Shown here: positions 1 to 12,900 of the stretch, piece by piece
Position numbering within the stretch: the first letter of the stretch is position 1
How the letters are laid out: every line of letters starts with the position of its first letter
Source of the DNA: Prinia subflava
Taxonomy: Eukaryota > Chordata > Aves > Passeriformes > Cisticolidae
Direction of reading: 5' to 3'
DNA: 64,000 nucleotides
NCBI RefSeq assembly: GCF_021018805.1
Contig: NC_086247.1
Location: forward strand, 122,623,094-122,687,093
Made by a program: the position numbers and the translations under genes
Notes under the pieces: generated by a model
What the model was told of the DNA's origin: nothing
Database searches by the model: none
Seen by the model: the letters and a program-made list of their open reading frames with translations, nothing else

Positions 1-233
1 TTCAGGAACAACCGTAGCTTCCATTGCAAGAGCTGCACAAACCCCACAGAATTCATGCTGAGCTAGAATCTGCTGGTTTAATTCCCCGCTGGGAGTCTGC
101 CAGTTGGGAAACGCTGACCAGCAAGTACAGGTCTTAATTACACAAATCCAGAAGCTGCTGCCAACCTTTCCCCATTGAGAAGCATTTGTTTTCTAGTGTT
201 CTTCTTGATGAACAGATTACCATACAAACATTA

Positions 234-239
234 TTTATT
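234..239 (-). terminator. Candidate distal poly(A) signal AATAAA for SP4
   Basis: Plus-strand TTTATT reads AATAAA on the minus strand, with a T/G-rich stretch (TGTTTGTATGGTAATCTGTTC) within 40 nt downstream in the sense of SP4. This placement would give a 3' UTR of about 3.4 kb. Other hexamers in the UTR compete with it, so this is a candidate only. Confidence 0.4.
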
Positions 240-2583
240 GCTGCTTTATACTGTAAGCAATTAAATGAAGAAACCTTTTAAACTCAAGGGAATTTTAATA
301 GGTTACTTGCAAAATGTTATTGCAGGCAACAACTTGTACATGATTTTAGTTCCAAACCCACCAAAAAATTATACAAATCAGCATTGTAAAAGTGTCAGAT
401 TAATGCCTTACAGGCTTTGCTGGCAGAATTAATTTCTAAATTCTAGATGTGGGGAAACATTACTCTCATTTTTTTCCTTTTCCATTTTTTTTTTAGAAAA
501 ATTTACAAGTGAAATATTACTACAAAACTTTTTTTTATAAGGAATTTTTGCAAAACATTTACATTTTTACCATCAACTATTTTTCTGTTTCAAAATCATC
601 ATGTAGATTTAATACCCTATGCTGCACATCAATTCTTGCGGGATGACAATTCAGTGACATGCATAAAAAAACACCACAAGGCATTAAAATGAAGACTTAA
701 ATACAAATATTGTTGCAATAAAACAGTTATAAAATTGAAAAATAGGACCTAAACATCATGCTTACTTAACTTTGACAAATTAACTTTTTCTCCTAGATTA
801 CACACTTTTATTACTGCTCTCGTGAAAGAATGTGATAAATAATGACTTAACACCAATTGCTAATGTAATCGGCAACACATACACAAAGCTAACCAAAGAA
901 AGTATATCGTAAGAAAAAAACTATTCTAACACTGGAGTTCTACCATGGTAAATACACTTTGCACTGATAATTACAATAAAGCAAAATTTTTAATGGTGGC
1001 AAAGGGAATGAACAGTGAAATGCCATTAAACAAGATACTACTGCACATCTGTGCCCTATTACTTACAACAGCTATATCCCACTGAGTCAAATAAAGGACA
1101 TTGAAATTTACGATCCTTTTAAGACAGAAAAGTGGATTCAGAATGGTATGCAGAACAGACTGGCAGAATGTTTCTAATTCCAGTGGTAAAATGTGCACCT
1201 GCTAACACAAGTTAATGTACTTGAGATGCTATGAAGCCAACCAGATTTAGATTTGGATACATCTATAATAGGGATTCATTGCAGATTAAAAATTACTTCA
1301 GTTTCCTATCTGCATACATAAGTATGCAAGAAAAAATTACATATGAAATGGTTGTGCAGAATGCTTGTAACTTCAGTTTACAAAACTGTTAACTTTTAGG
1401 AAATATGATATTAACATTAGGAAAGTTCTCCTTTGCATAAAGTAATGTAGAGCACTGATTGTGAAGCATAATGATAAAATATATCTTTGACATTTCATTT
1501 CCTTTATAATAAAATTAACAGTTAATACTACCTAATGTTCATCTGTATTAAATGTAACACCTAATTGCTTCTGACGTTTTAAATCCAGATACATCAGTTA
1601 AGAGTACTTTAAATAAAATATACAAAACAATGTACAAAACCCAACTAAAATTTAAAGACTCTGTTACAAGTCTAAAAAAGCTTTAAGAAACTTGAAATTT
1701 ATAACCACAGTGTAAAATTGTTTTTTCTTTAATCTCAAAGCTTTTTATGTAAACTGAAAGTATAAAATACCCTCAGCTTAGTATTTTGCTACAAAGGGCT
1801 GGCCTAAAGTGTACACAGTGTAAACAATGGTATTTCTTTTGCTTCAAAAATACAGAAAACACCACAAGATTGATAAATTGTTCAGATGAGAAGTATATGC
1901 TCTTTAGGGAATGCACAGGGTACTGTTATGTCTTGCAAACCAACAGCTACCACACACATTCTTCCTTTCATAATTTGTAGGGGAAAAAAACCCATCTTAT
2001 TCTTCTTGCACTGTACTTCCTTCAGTTACATTAAAAATATTTTGGTGTATAAATCTCCTTAAACACTGATCATGAGAATTTATTAACAAGTGACTGTAGA
2101 TGTAAAAGGTTATATTTATGCCTAGGGGAAGTAATTAAAAATCCTGAGTGTGAAATATTTGGCCATCTTTCCTCCTTGTACCTTCTGGAATTTTGACATT
2201 GAAAATGCAATTTTTGTTGTTGTTTTTTTCCTTTTTTTTTTTTCTTTTTTTTTTTAATTTTTATTTTACATTTCCTCCATATTCACCATCACATCTGAAA
2301 ATGTAACCAAACCTTTGAAACCGAAAGTCATGTCCTGAAAAGATAATATTTCTCTTCTCTCTTTGTTTTGTGGTTGGAGGGTCAATATAAGACTTGATAG
2401 GTAACAGATATTTATTACCAGTGTACATATTATTCTTGAAGAGAAAAAAAGAGATGGTAATATTCAAGGGGAAAGAGAAAATGTTTACTTCTTTTCTAAT
2501 TAAAATGTGATAGTAATTTTTTCTTTGGCTATTAAGTCAAAGCACAAAGAACTCAGCACATTAACCACAACATAATAAACTAG

Positions 2584-2591
2584 TATTTACA
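2584..2591 (-). promoter_or_regulatory. Pumilio-type octamer TGTAAATA in the SP4 3' UTR
   Basis: The minus strand reads TGTAAATA, which fits the PUM1/2 consensus TGTANATA. It is inside the inferred SP4 3' UTR. A short motif such as this can occur by chance. Confidence 0.35.
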
Positions 2592-2734
2592 GAGAGGAGA
2601 TACTGAACAACACTCAGCTGTCTGATTGATTTCCATGAATTCTAACAAAATTAAAACATTCAAACACCTAAGTTTGAGTTTTTAAGATTGAAGTTATCTA
2701 TGAGTTAGAAACGGGCCACAGATGTTTTAAAATA

Positions 2735-2817
2735 CAGAATCACAGAACCACAGAACGGTTTGGGTTGGAAAGGACCTCAGAGATCATCTAGTTCCAACCT
2801 CCTTGCCATGGGCAGGG
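2735..2817 (-). mobile_element. CR1 LINE 3'-end fragment in the SP4 3' UTR
   Basis: The plus strand reads as the reverse complement of the avian CR1 3' end: an AGAATCACAGAA tail repeat, GGTTTGGGTTGGAAAGGACC, and a block ending CATGGGCAGGG. The element is in the same sense as SP4 transcription, so it would be part of the mRNA. It is heavily 5'-truncated, as most CR1 copies are. Confidence 0.85.
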
Positions 2818-3004
2818 AAATACAAAATGAAATGAATTACCAAAAATTGACACATTTTTTTTCATTCTACATAAAGATACCATTACTTTTGTAAATCTTA
2901 TGTTAATATCTTTCTATGGTTTTATCTTTCCTACTGCTTGCACTAATTCTACGTAACCTAGCTCTCCACACAAAGAGAGGAATTAGAACTCACTGATTGT
3001 CATT

Positions 3005-3012
3005 TATATACA
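3005..3012 (-). promoter_or_regulatory. Pumilio-type octamer TGTATATA in the SP4 3' UTR
   Basis: The minus strand reads TGTATATA, the optimal PUM element, 655 nt after the stop codon. A second element lies about 420 nt further into the UTR. Function is inferred from the motif only. Confidence 0.35.
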
Positions 3013-3666
3013 CTACTATAATGTAGTAGTCAAAATTAATCTGAGGCCCACCTCAGAATCACTTTGCAGCATGCATCACCCAGCTGCTATTTGAATAATT
3101 CCAAAACTTGAGAAAAGATGGCCAAAATTAACAGATGTGTTGTATGGACTGAGAAAAACCCCAAATATATCCACCGTTGCTCATCCTGTATTCTGTTTTG
3201 CTGTGCCTTATGGGAAAATGATGCTGTCATGAAAACATAACAAATTTATGTTAAAAACAAAGTGCCTTCATCAAATGGTATTAATCCTAGTCAAGGTCCA
3301 CCCAGTTTTACACTGACACTATCTGATTTTATAAACACATTACCATACAGTGCTAAAATAGGGGGCAAAGTTCACTTAAAATCATTACAGAATCTACAGA
3401 GGTATAACTAAAAAAGTACAGTATGGAACTATTATTCCTCTATCTGTTTATACAGTCATCAATTTGCGCTGTTTGTATTTTTGAAATTTTTGTCTTGTTG
3501 CACCGGTGTACACTTCCCATGCTGGCCCTCCAACCTGCAACACTTACAGAAGTCATGACTGAAAATAAAGATTTCCTGTCTGTAATCCACGTTACCAGCC
3601 CACTTCCATATCCTGAAAGGTATGTAAACTTAAGTGCAGCACTAGGTGTCCATATAAATGATCCTT

Positions 3667-3914
3667 TCAGAATTCTTCCATGTTTGTTGAAACGTTAGGG
3701 GTTGCTGGGTTTGAATCTTGAGAAATGGCAGCAACAGTGACAATTCTTGGAGAACCAAGAACCTCAGTAACTGAAGAGTCCAGTTCTCCTGAGGTAACAA
3801 TAGCAAGGGCTGTTCCACCTCCCTTCTTGTTCTGATGAGTTTTGACATGTTTCGAGAGATGGTCACTTCGCATAAACCTTTTAGAACATTCCGGGCACTC
3901 AAATCTCTTTTCAC
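3667..3914 (-). CDS. SP4: SP4 coding exon 6 (zinc finger 3, C terminus, stop)
   Basis: This last coding exon is 248 nt. Its acceptor is TTAAAAAG|GTGAAAAG, with a pyrimidine tract (TTCTTCTTTTT) just upstream. It encodes finger 3 (residues 703-723, C-X2-C-X12-H-X3-H, helix [12 protein letters not shown]) and a 55-residue tail rich in Thr, Ser and Val that ends NVSTNMEEF. The TGA stop is at 3669-3667. The C-terminal D domain of Sp factors contributes to synergistic activation. Confidence 0.97.
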
Positions 3915-6900
3915 CTTTTTAAAAAGAAGAAGAAAACAAGAATGTTACTGAAAGAGACCACTGAATAGTGCTTGATCATCTGAATCTCACCTTAATCTAT
4001 TCAACATTCAAAGTGTCCTTAAAAAGACACGTTCTCTTTTGCATCTGACTCATCTCCAGGTGTGTTTTGTTCAGTCACAGGCTTCTGGCAACCTACTCTT
4101 CACAACTAAACTGTTCTCAACAAGTATTTGCTATGCTGTGATTATCTGATGAGAAGTTTGAATTTCAGGACACCAGCAAATTATCATAAACTTCCATAAA
4201 CGTACCAGAGCAAGGGAGGTAAAACCACTCAAAGACTCAAACCAAACAACTTGGTAGCATTTTTTATGAATACTTTTGTTATTTAGGTTACAGTGATGGG
4301 AAGCAAATTCAGAAACATGAATTCCAATGCTCCATGAAGATGTATGAAATCCACATCAAGAGCGACAAATCCAATTTACCAAGAGGTCCTGTCACTGTTC
4401 AAATGTAATTAATGCTTAGACATCAGGTGCTATAAGTTGGGAGAGCTGGGAGAGGGAGGAGGAGACACTCTCCTGGGGCTAAAAGTATGAAGGCTGATAA
4501 AATTTTCAGCTTTTAAAAGGCCAACTTTTCCATTCTGAACTGTTTAGAGAATTTGCTTTATCATTTCCCACTTGAAACTCCAGGAAAATTCCCAAGAAGA
4601 CCAAATCTAGTGTATGTACTAGGTTAATAAACTTCTTAAGGAGTGAGCTAATCCAAGTTGAGGAAACAATAATTCTCCTTGGTCCGTGGCCAATTCTATG
4701 TGCCTGACCTAATTTTTTTACATTTAGATCAGACACTAGCTAATGTACATCAGCTACCTATGATGAAATGGTCTTCTTTTTCTAGCCCACATACAAAAAA
4801 AAAGGTTGGAACAGATTCCTTTTTATTTATACAATTTCACAGTCAGCCTAAATTAATGAAATCTGGAAACTACCACTTCCTTGTTTTAAAGTTACTTTAT
4901 TTACATTTAAGGGTAATTTTCAGCTAACTTAATAAGTGAGAACCTTGATACCATTGTTTAACTATGCCACTACAATTCAGACTTGCTGTACTGTGGCTAC
5001 AGAGAGGGATGACCAACCTGTGTGGGTTCTTCTATGCCTCTGTAACTCATCACTCCTTGTGAATCGCTTGCCACAAAAAATCCAGTTGCAGACAAATGGT
5101 CTTTCACCGGTATGCCAGCGCAGATGTGCCCGAAGATGAGATGTCTTGCCATAAACTTTTCCACATCCTTCAATATGGCAGATATGCTGTTTCTTTTTTC
5201 CTGGCTCATTGCTGCCTCTAAAGAAGATCATATTTAAACAGCTAAGTAGTTATATTCTAAAACATTACCAGCTATTAGGAGAAACATTTCATGCTAATAG
5301 AGGCAATTTTAATCCCCGTCTAAAAAAGCCCACACAAATGTGCTTTCTAATAGAAAGCATTAAAAATCTAGGCAATATAGGACAGTCTCATTCCCAAATG
5401 AGGCAAGCTGTGATAAGATGCTTAAATATATACTAACAGAAGTTACATTTACCTTCCTTCTCCCTCTCTGCAATTAGGACATGAGCAGGCAACTCTTCTC
5501 AGTCTCTTGCCAGGCTGCACTTCCTGGTCAGAAGCTTGTTGAGCTTGTTGAAGCTGCACTTGTGTTATCTGATCGGGACTAACAGCACCAATTGCTGCAT
5601 TAGCAATGCCACCTACTGCTACGGTTACAGGAGCTATTGTGGCTTGCTGTACTTTTACTCCATCCTGTCCTTGCTGTTGACCTGTAAAATAAAAATTGTT
5701 TGTGCCTTTTATATTAGTCATTTCAATAAGTGAAATGCACAAATAAACTTTATACATTTACATTATGTGGACAAAAATTCACCCAATGTTAAGGGAAGCC
5801 ACAAACAAAATATTAAATTCAACCATTTCCCAAAGCACTACCTACCTGCTAGATTAATGTAATCTGTAATCTGTAATTTTATTAAAACAGCACAAGACTA
5901 CAAATTACTGACTGATATTAAGAAAAATTAATTAGTTTAACAAATGTATTCTTTTTCTTAAAAGCTGAGATAAGCAAAATCTTACACAGAAATATTGTTC
6001 AGTCAGTTGCCAATTAATATCTTTTTACTAACCTTTGAACTGTATCTGCATTCAGAAAACTACAATCAGCTAATTAAGAAATTGTTTTAAGGCACTTACA
6101 GAATTGTCACTTCTCTTACAATCTGTCTTGAATCAACATTGAACCAGAAAGAAATTTTTGAAAGCGAAAGAAACTTAGGGCTAGACTTGAACAAGCTAAC
6201 ATACTAAAGCTTTCTTGAGACTGTTGTTTTGCAGGATTCTCCACTCAGGGATGGAGTAATTCTGGTTAGATGAATAAATGGGGGGACAAGAAGCAATAGC
6301 AGCCCTGGGGAAAGAGATCTGGTGTTTGGGTTGATGGCAAGCTGTAGATGAGTCAACAGAGTGCCCTGGCAGCCAAAAGGGCCAGCTGTACCCTGGGGTG
6401 CATCCAGCAGAGTGCAGTGAGCCAAGCGAGGGGGAAGTGACTGTGCTGCTCTGCACTGGTGCAGCCCCACCTCGAGCACTCTGTGCTGGTTTGGGTGCCT
6501 TAATGTAAGAAGGACATCAGAACTGTTGGTGTGTCCAGAGGAGGAGACCAAGATGATGAGAGGTGTAAGACTTACAAGGAGCAGCTGAGGTCACTTGGTT
6601 TGTTCAGCTGGGAGAAGAGAAGGCTGAGGGGTGACCTCCACAAAGTCTACACTTTCCTCAAAGGAGACAGTGGAGGGAGAGGGACTGATCTCCTCTCTCT
6701 TCTTTCAGGTGACTAGTCATAAGATATGAGGGAATGGCATGGATCTGCACCAGGGAAGTTCAGGTGGGACATAAGGAAAAGGCTCTTCACTGAGAAGGTG
6801 GTTGATCATTAGAACAGCCCCCCAAGGAAGGGATCAAATGAAATTCCAAGACTGACTTGATGAACAAAAATTCACCTTCAGTGCTTAAGTCCATTATCTC

Positions 6901-9900
6901 ACTGGCTTTCTTGATCTAAGAAAACCTAGATTACTGGCTTGATATTAAAGCAAAAGAAACTATTCTGATATAGGTAAGAAGTGTGGTTTCTTGAACAACA
7001 AAGTAATATTATGTTTGTTTTAAAAGTTAGTACTATACAGACGTAGAAAATACATAAACTAAATCTGACACAGAGATATTACTTCCAGCTACAATATGAC
7101 AACACTGAATGCCAGCCCTCCTAGTAACAGGAATGCCACAAAATATAATTAGATGCTGCCATTTTCAAAAATTCACTGCCTTCATACAACTGTGAAATTA
7201 AAGGAAATACTATTTCCTTATTTAGAGAGTGTAACAGGCAATCAGAATTCTTTAGAGCGGAATACAGTATTTTAGGACATGAAAGTCCTCAGTATTGAAA
7301 TATTCATTTGAAACATAGAAATTCCTTGGGGATAACAATTCAGAGATATTTGAATGGGTTTTTAATGACTTTTGTAGCATCCATAACAGACACCACCAAT
7401 GGGGATAAGAAGAACGCTCTCTCTGAAGCCTAAAGTGCCCGGCTACTGAGGGAGCTGACACACAGCCCAGCGTGGGACAATGACTACTTCGTTCACGTGA
7501 CTGCTGAGGAGCAATAGATGCTTGCACAGAATATCTTGCATAACACCACGCTACCAGCCAGAGACAAAACCTAGCACACATCACCTAACATCACCACATA
7601 CGTGCACATAGGTCAGGACTGAAGAACATGATATACAGAGAACCTCCCAAAGTGACTTGTCATCTAAAGGCCACTGCTGGCTACAGGAAATAGAACAAAT
7701 CTGGTTTCTGCCTAGGTCAGTACTAGGTTATTTTCACCTGAAGCACTGACCAACTTTTTCCCAGTTATCTCCCTTAGTTTATGACTAAGTTGTATCTGAT
7801 CTGCCTAAATGTGAATAAACATGAATTCCTTATCTTCCTAAGAAGGCCACAAATACTGACAGACACTGAGTGTTTTCAGTTCTCTGAAAAGAACAAGGAC
7901 AATCCCATAAGAGACAGAGCTAGAACCAGACTTGCTGTTGGACAGACAGTAAAACAAACAAATAAAAAATCTAAAAGGATCCTGGTATCAGCAGCAAAGG
8001 AAAAATAATTACAGAAATATATAATAATTACTTAACCTTGAGTGCACAGTCCCCATATGTTTAGGATAGAACCAGGTCTTTCTTTTCAGAATAGCAATGT
8101 ACTGGAAATATATTTATTTCCCATACTTTAATGGGAAAGAAAAGCACTCATGATAATCCTTGAGGGAGAATATGATAGGGTAAGAAGAGCATTATGATAT
8201 AAAAGCAAATAGTAATATCCAGTACTTTGGTCTAACAGTGGCTGAAGAGGATACCAGAGCTTCCAAAAAAATGCTAGTCCTGGGGCAACTCCTTGTCAGG
8301 CTGTTAAGCTGTTGGAACAGTGACTGAGTGCTGTAAACAGCCACAGTCAAAAAAATGGGCTTTTTTTTTTTTTTTTTCTTAATCTAATGCTTATCCTAAT
8401 ATGATAATACCAACATGATAATGTGATTGCTTGTGATAAAAACCAGTTGTACTTTCTGGTGAGCCAAAGGTAAATTAAAAGGAAGAACTTGCTCAACATG
8501 CAGTCTTCTGCAGAGCACAATCTACTTTTTATCTGTTAAACATACACAAGGTGCAAACTCCTTTAATTCACAGAGCAGCACTATAAATGAAGGGTCTGTG
8601 AATGGTCACTACAAAAGTTAAAGATACAACAGATATTGTGGCCTACTGCAGCCTCCTATTCTGTTTTCATTATCAGTCACATTTTTGAGTACATTGTTAA
8701 GAAAAGTTAATAACTTTTTTATTACAGTCTGTTAGAAGGATGACTCCATTCATGTTACAAAGTCCTACTGGAGCAAAGACGTCCTGAGACCTAATCAGTC
8801 TGTGGTCAGAACTCAGTTGAAGTCGATCATTATCTCTTTCTCTCTGATTTTCTTGAATTGATACTAAAGTTTTGATGCAACCTTTCCCTGGGCTGCTGTC
8901 TTGAGGTGACTTTATGATGTGGTGTCCTGGGATCCCCATCATCTGTATTTTTGCTCAGAAATGGGCCCTGTAGCTCTAAACAGGCCCAGAGAGAGCAAAG
9001 AAGGGGAAGAAGATGCACGCCGTTTATCTGCACAAACTTCATTTTTACTCCCCTGAAATTCTTTTTCTCACAGACTGTGCTGCCTAACAAGGACAGCAAA
9101 AGAAAAATAAAGTTCTCAGAGTGCTCTTCGAATTTGCAGCCCTGCAGCTGAGAAGAAAAACCAGAGAGTCTTTCTTTATTTTTAAACTAGCGTCTAGTTC
9201 ATCAGCCAAAAAGTTATCTCTAGACTGTGGCTTCTTCAGAGGAACTGTTCAACTCTGCTCTGGTCCAGAAAACCAACACCAAGAACCCATTCCAGCAAAC
9301 CTCAGCATGGAGAGGCCCATGCTGCGCCCCCCTTGGACGCTGACTTGTCAGCTCCTAACTCAAAATGAGCCATACCTACAAAAAAACCCTTTAGACTCTG
9401 AATCTCTAAATTTACTATCTCCTGAGAGCAACAAGGAGTTTTGTTCATTTTTTCATGTCTGTGAGTACTTTGCTCATTAAATAAATAGTTTTTTCCACTT
9501 CTCTCAAAGAAAATCTACCTCGTGAACTGGCTGGGGGAGGTGCCACTTAAATCTGCTTTCTAAAGAGACCCCTTCAAAAGTTTCCTCCCTAAATTTACCC
9601 TACACCAAGACAGCTGCCAAAACAAGGCTTTTCAAGCAAGATATGAATGGAGGCACTTGAACCCTGAGGAGGATCACTCCTTTTCTCATCCCATGATTAC
9701 TGGTTAATATTCAGGATATAATGACCAATCCCCATTTATAGAGAAGCCTATTCAGCATTTCTAAAAATCCAATCTATTTTGCTGATTCCATATGAACCAA
9801 CTTTCACTGTCCAAGTAATGCGATGATCAACTACACAAGGGTCTTCTGACACTTCTTCGGAATATCAAGTACCACTGCTGACACACACTTTACCTTTCTG

Positions 9901-12900
9901 AACTTTCCTTCTTCCATATGAGGACAGGGCATACCTTGAAATACAGGATACACACTACTGAGCTACAACCTTAATCTATTTATTAGACATAATACAGTGA
10001 CACATTTGAGTAGAAATTCACAATAACCATAAAAATGACAATAAAAATACAAAGAGGACAATGCTGAGTAAGGCTGCTCAGGCAGACAATTACATTCCCC
10101 ACATGGTTTCAGTTTAACAGTAATTAGATGACTACTCTTTAGATAGCATTAACTAGTTATAACATCTTCTAATGTGCATGTTGAGTTTTCTTCTTTAAAT
10201 TGATCTCATGGAGTCACTATTTTAAACTCCCTTCTCTTGAATTCCACTTACTAAATTCAGAACAGAAGGTTCTGAAGCTCTCAAAATATCATACAAATTG
10301 CCTTATTTGAAGAACCAGGCCAGAAAATTCAATAAGCAAATCTCATCTTTTGAGGTAAAAGAGTAACTGAACAAAGTACACACACATGATAAATATTCTT
10401 TGTCAGAGATTTACAAATCTATAAGAAAACATTAAATAATGTAATTACTGGACTTGATTTTGTTTTGAACTGAGAGAGCACTCCAACAAGCTAGCACACT
10501 AGTAATACAAAGGGTAGAAATGTACCTATTCTCATTTTAAAGCTGTTAAACATAGAAGTCTTTGTTCTTTGCGAATAATAGGAGTGTGTTTTAGACCAGT
10601 TTAAATATCTTTTCTCCTGAAGAAAAATCAGAAAATTTTCATAAAACAACTGACAGAACATGCCCAAAATCTCAAAGTGAGTCTGTTATGGTCTTGAGTT
10701 GTATGGGATGTTTACTTAAACTACATACTATAATTCTATAGATCACTAGGGGCTTTAACTTTTATATCACTTGCACTTTTTAAAAAGGAAGAAAAATAAA
10801 CAGAATATGAAGGGAAGATACGAGAATTTAATCATTTCTTGAACTTCTTAAATCACCTCTACCAAAGAAAAGATACTGAGAAAACTTAATATTGATATGA
10901 GTTTGTCAACAGCCTACAAAATTAAATTAGGCAAACTTCTAAAAGCTCAAAACAGAGAGGATTTTTCAATTGAGAGCATCTAGGTCTAAATTGGCTTCTT
11001 TTTTAAAAAAAACACAAACAACCAACCAAACCCAATAAATGAACCTGCTTACTCTAAAAACAGGTCGTTGAAATAATGTTATCCATACAGGAACAGAATA
11101 ATTTTTTAACACTTTCTAGATGGAGAAAAAAAGGTTTATTAAAAATATTCCTTTCAATGTCTTACTAGAAACATTAAATGCTATTTAAAGCCCTCCAAAA
11201 ATGCTGCTATAGCCAGGAGATCACTTGAAATTGCTTCTTCCTGACATACTCCAAACCGCAAGACCTGATATCACTACACTTCACCATTCATAATCAAACT
11301 CTTCAGTAACAATAGCTCTCATGCTTCAGCACAGGTTTCAGAAAGAGATCTGAACAAATCACTACACGAGGGAACAAAGTCACACTTCAGTTCATCTGTT
11401 TTATTCTGTATGAGCTGTGAAAGCAGTCACTGCACACTGACACCTGCTTTTGGAACACAGAAAGTTTTCTCAAGTTCCCATGATTTCTTTAATAATGATT
11501 TCTGAAACTGTGAAATATCTTGATTAAAAAAAATTATAGCTGAACTTATGTATGTCTGAGCTTTATTGTACATACTGTCAGGATATAAAATTAAGTTACA
11601 ACCAAATGTTACAAAATAACATTGATATAAAATAACATTGATACTTAATTGCATTTCATTTCCTCTCAGGCCTAAGTTCTCTCTTTCTATTGGGTAGTAA
11701 TCATTTATTTGACCATAAGACAAAATGCATACAGCAAGGATATCTGATACAGTATTTACTTGACAAATCAACTGCAACAGAGTTCACTTTTTGCAATATT
11801 ACAAATATGTTTGTTACTAAATAGAATTTTTTAAGCTTCTTAAATAAAAGAACCTGCATGATCTTAGGCACTAATGTTTCCCATTTAAGCCATTAAGTAA
11901 ATGGCTTACTTATTAACATAATACAGGATGATCAAGAAAAATGACTGCACATCCTTTATTCTTCAGCATCACTTGCTCAGCTTTCCAATTTTGCAGTAAA
12001 ACTGCATCTTTGCCAGTAAAACTCACATATACTTTCCCATACATGAGTTTTTAATACATTCATGCAAGAAAATTTAACAATCTTAAGTAATTACTACGAA
12101 ACCAAATAATCACATACACATATCAATCACATTTTCAGTTAAAATTAATTTGCAAAATCATAACAGCACTTGAATGATTTAAGACAGCTAATGCATGGTA
12201 CCTAAAATGCAGTTTTGTACAGAGTGATTGACTGCTGGTTATTAGGCTTGGTCATCCATTCTAAGTCAAACCAAGCTTCCTTTTACCACCTGCTTTCCTA
12301 CTCTTGTTCACCTGAAGGAGCATGAAAGGCATGAAAGACTACTCTCTGACATAGTTAGGGCAGAAAGGAAAGAGAAGGACTTAACTTTATTGATCTACAG
12401 AAATCATGGGAGTAAAGCATTGGATCTCAGAAAGAAGAGAAATTTAAGACTAAGAAAAGGATACTTCTATGTTCTGGTACACAGTTCCTCAGAAAAAAAC
12501 CCTGTGTATTTCCTGTTGCTGTTGTACAACCAATGTTTGGCAGCCAAAAGATGAGAGCATCAATGACAGAGTTACCTCAGTAGGGCGCATCTTACTGCAA
12601 AATCTGAGAAACACTTTGCGAAATGTACTTAGAGCCACAGGGGCTAATGCTGCAAAAAGAAAATTTGTTCAACTGCGTATTCTAGAAAGCAAAGAGAAGG
12701 TTGCATTAGAATCCATAATTGAATGCAGATTAATACAAGACAGCCTGCAGAGTTCCAAAGCTCTACAGGCATCAGAGCTGATGCAGCAACTCACCCATTA
12801 ACAACTCTGACACAAAGCAATGGGAAAAAAAGAAGTTTCTCATCTTCACTTGCCCTGCATACACCAGGTACTGTAAGCTTGAAAACATCCTTTAATATTC

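Larger units (their letters stand above)
215..3666 (-). other. SP4: Probable SP4 3' UTR
   Basis: About 3.4 kb of AT-rich sequence follows the SP4 stop codon. This is close to the long 3' UTR I recall for mammalian SP4. The low-coordinate end is inferred from an AATAAA hexamer on the minus strand at 239-234. Other AATAAA hexamers on the minus strand lie at about 812-807 and 2265-2260, so shorter isoforms are possible. The UTR contains ATTTA pentamers, two Pumilio-type octamers and a CR1 3'-end fragment. An A-rich stretch (minus strand) at 2219-2262 could cause internal oligo-dT priming. Without cDNA the boundary is an inference. Confidence 0.55.

Noticed and set aside
12469..12801. 110-codon open frame in SP4 intron 3
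   Set aside because: No recognised family, no flanking splice-site support, and normal AT-rich intronic composition. A frame of this length can occur by chance.
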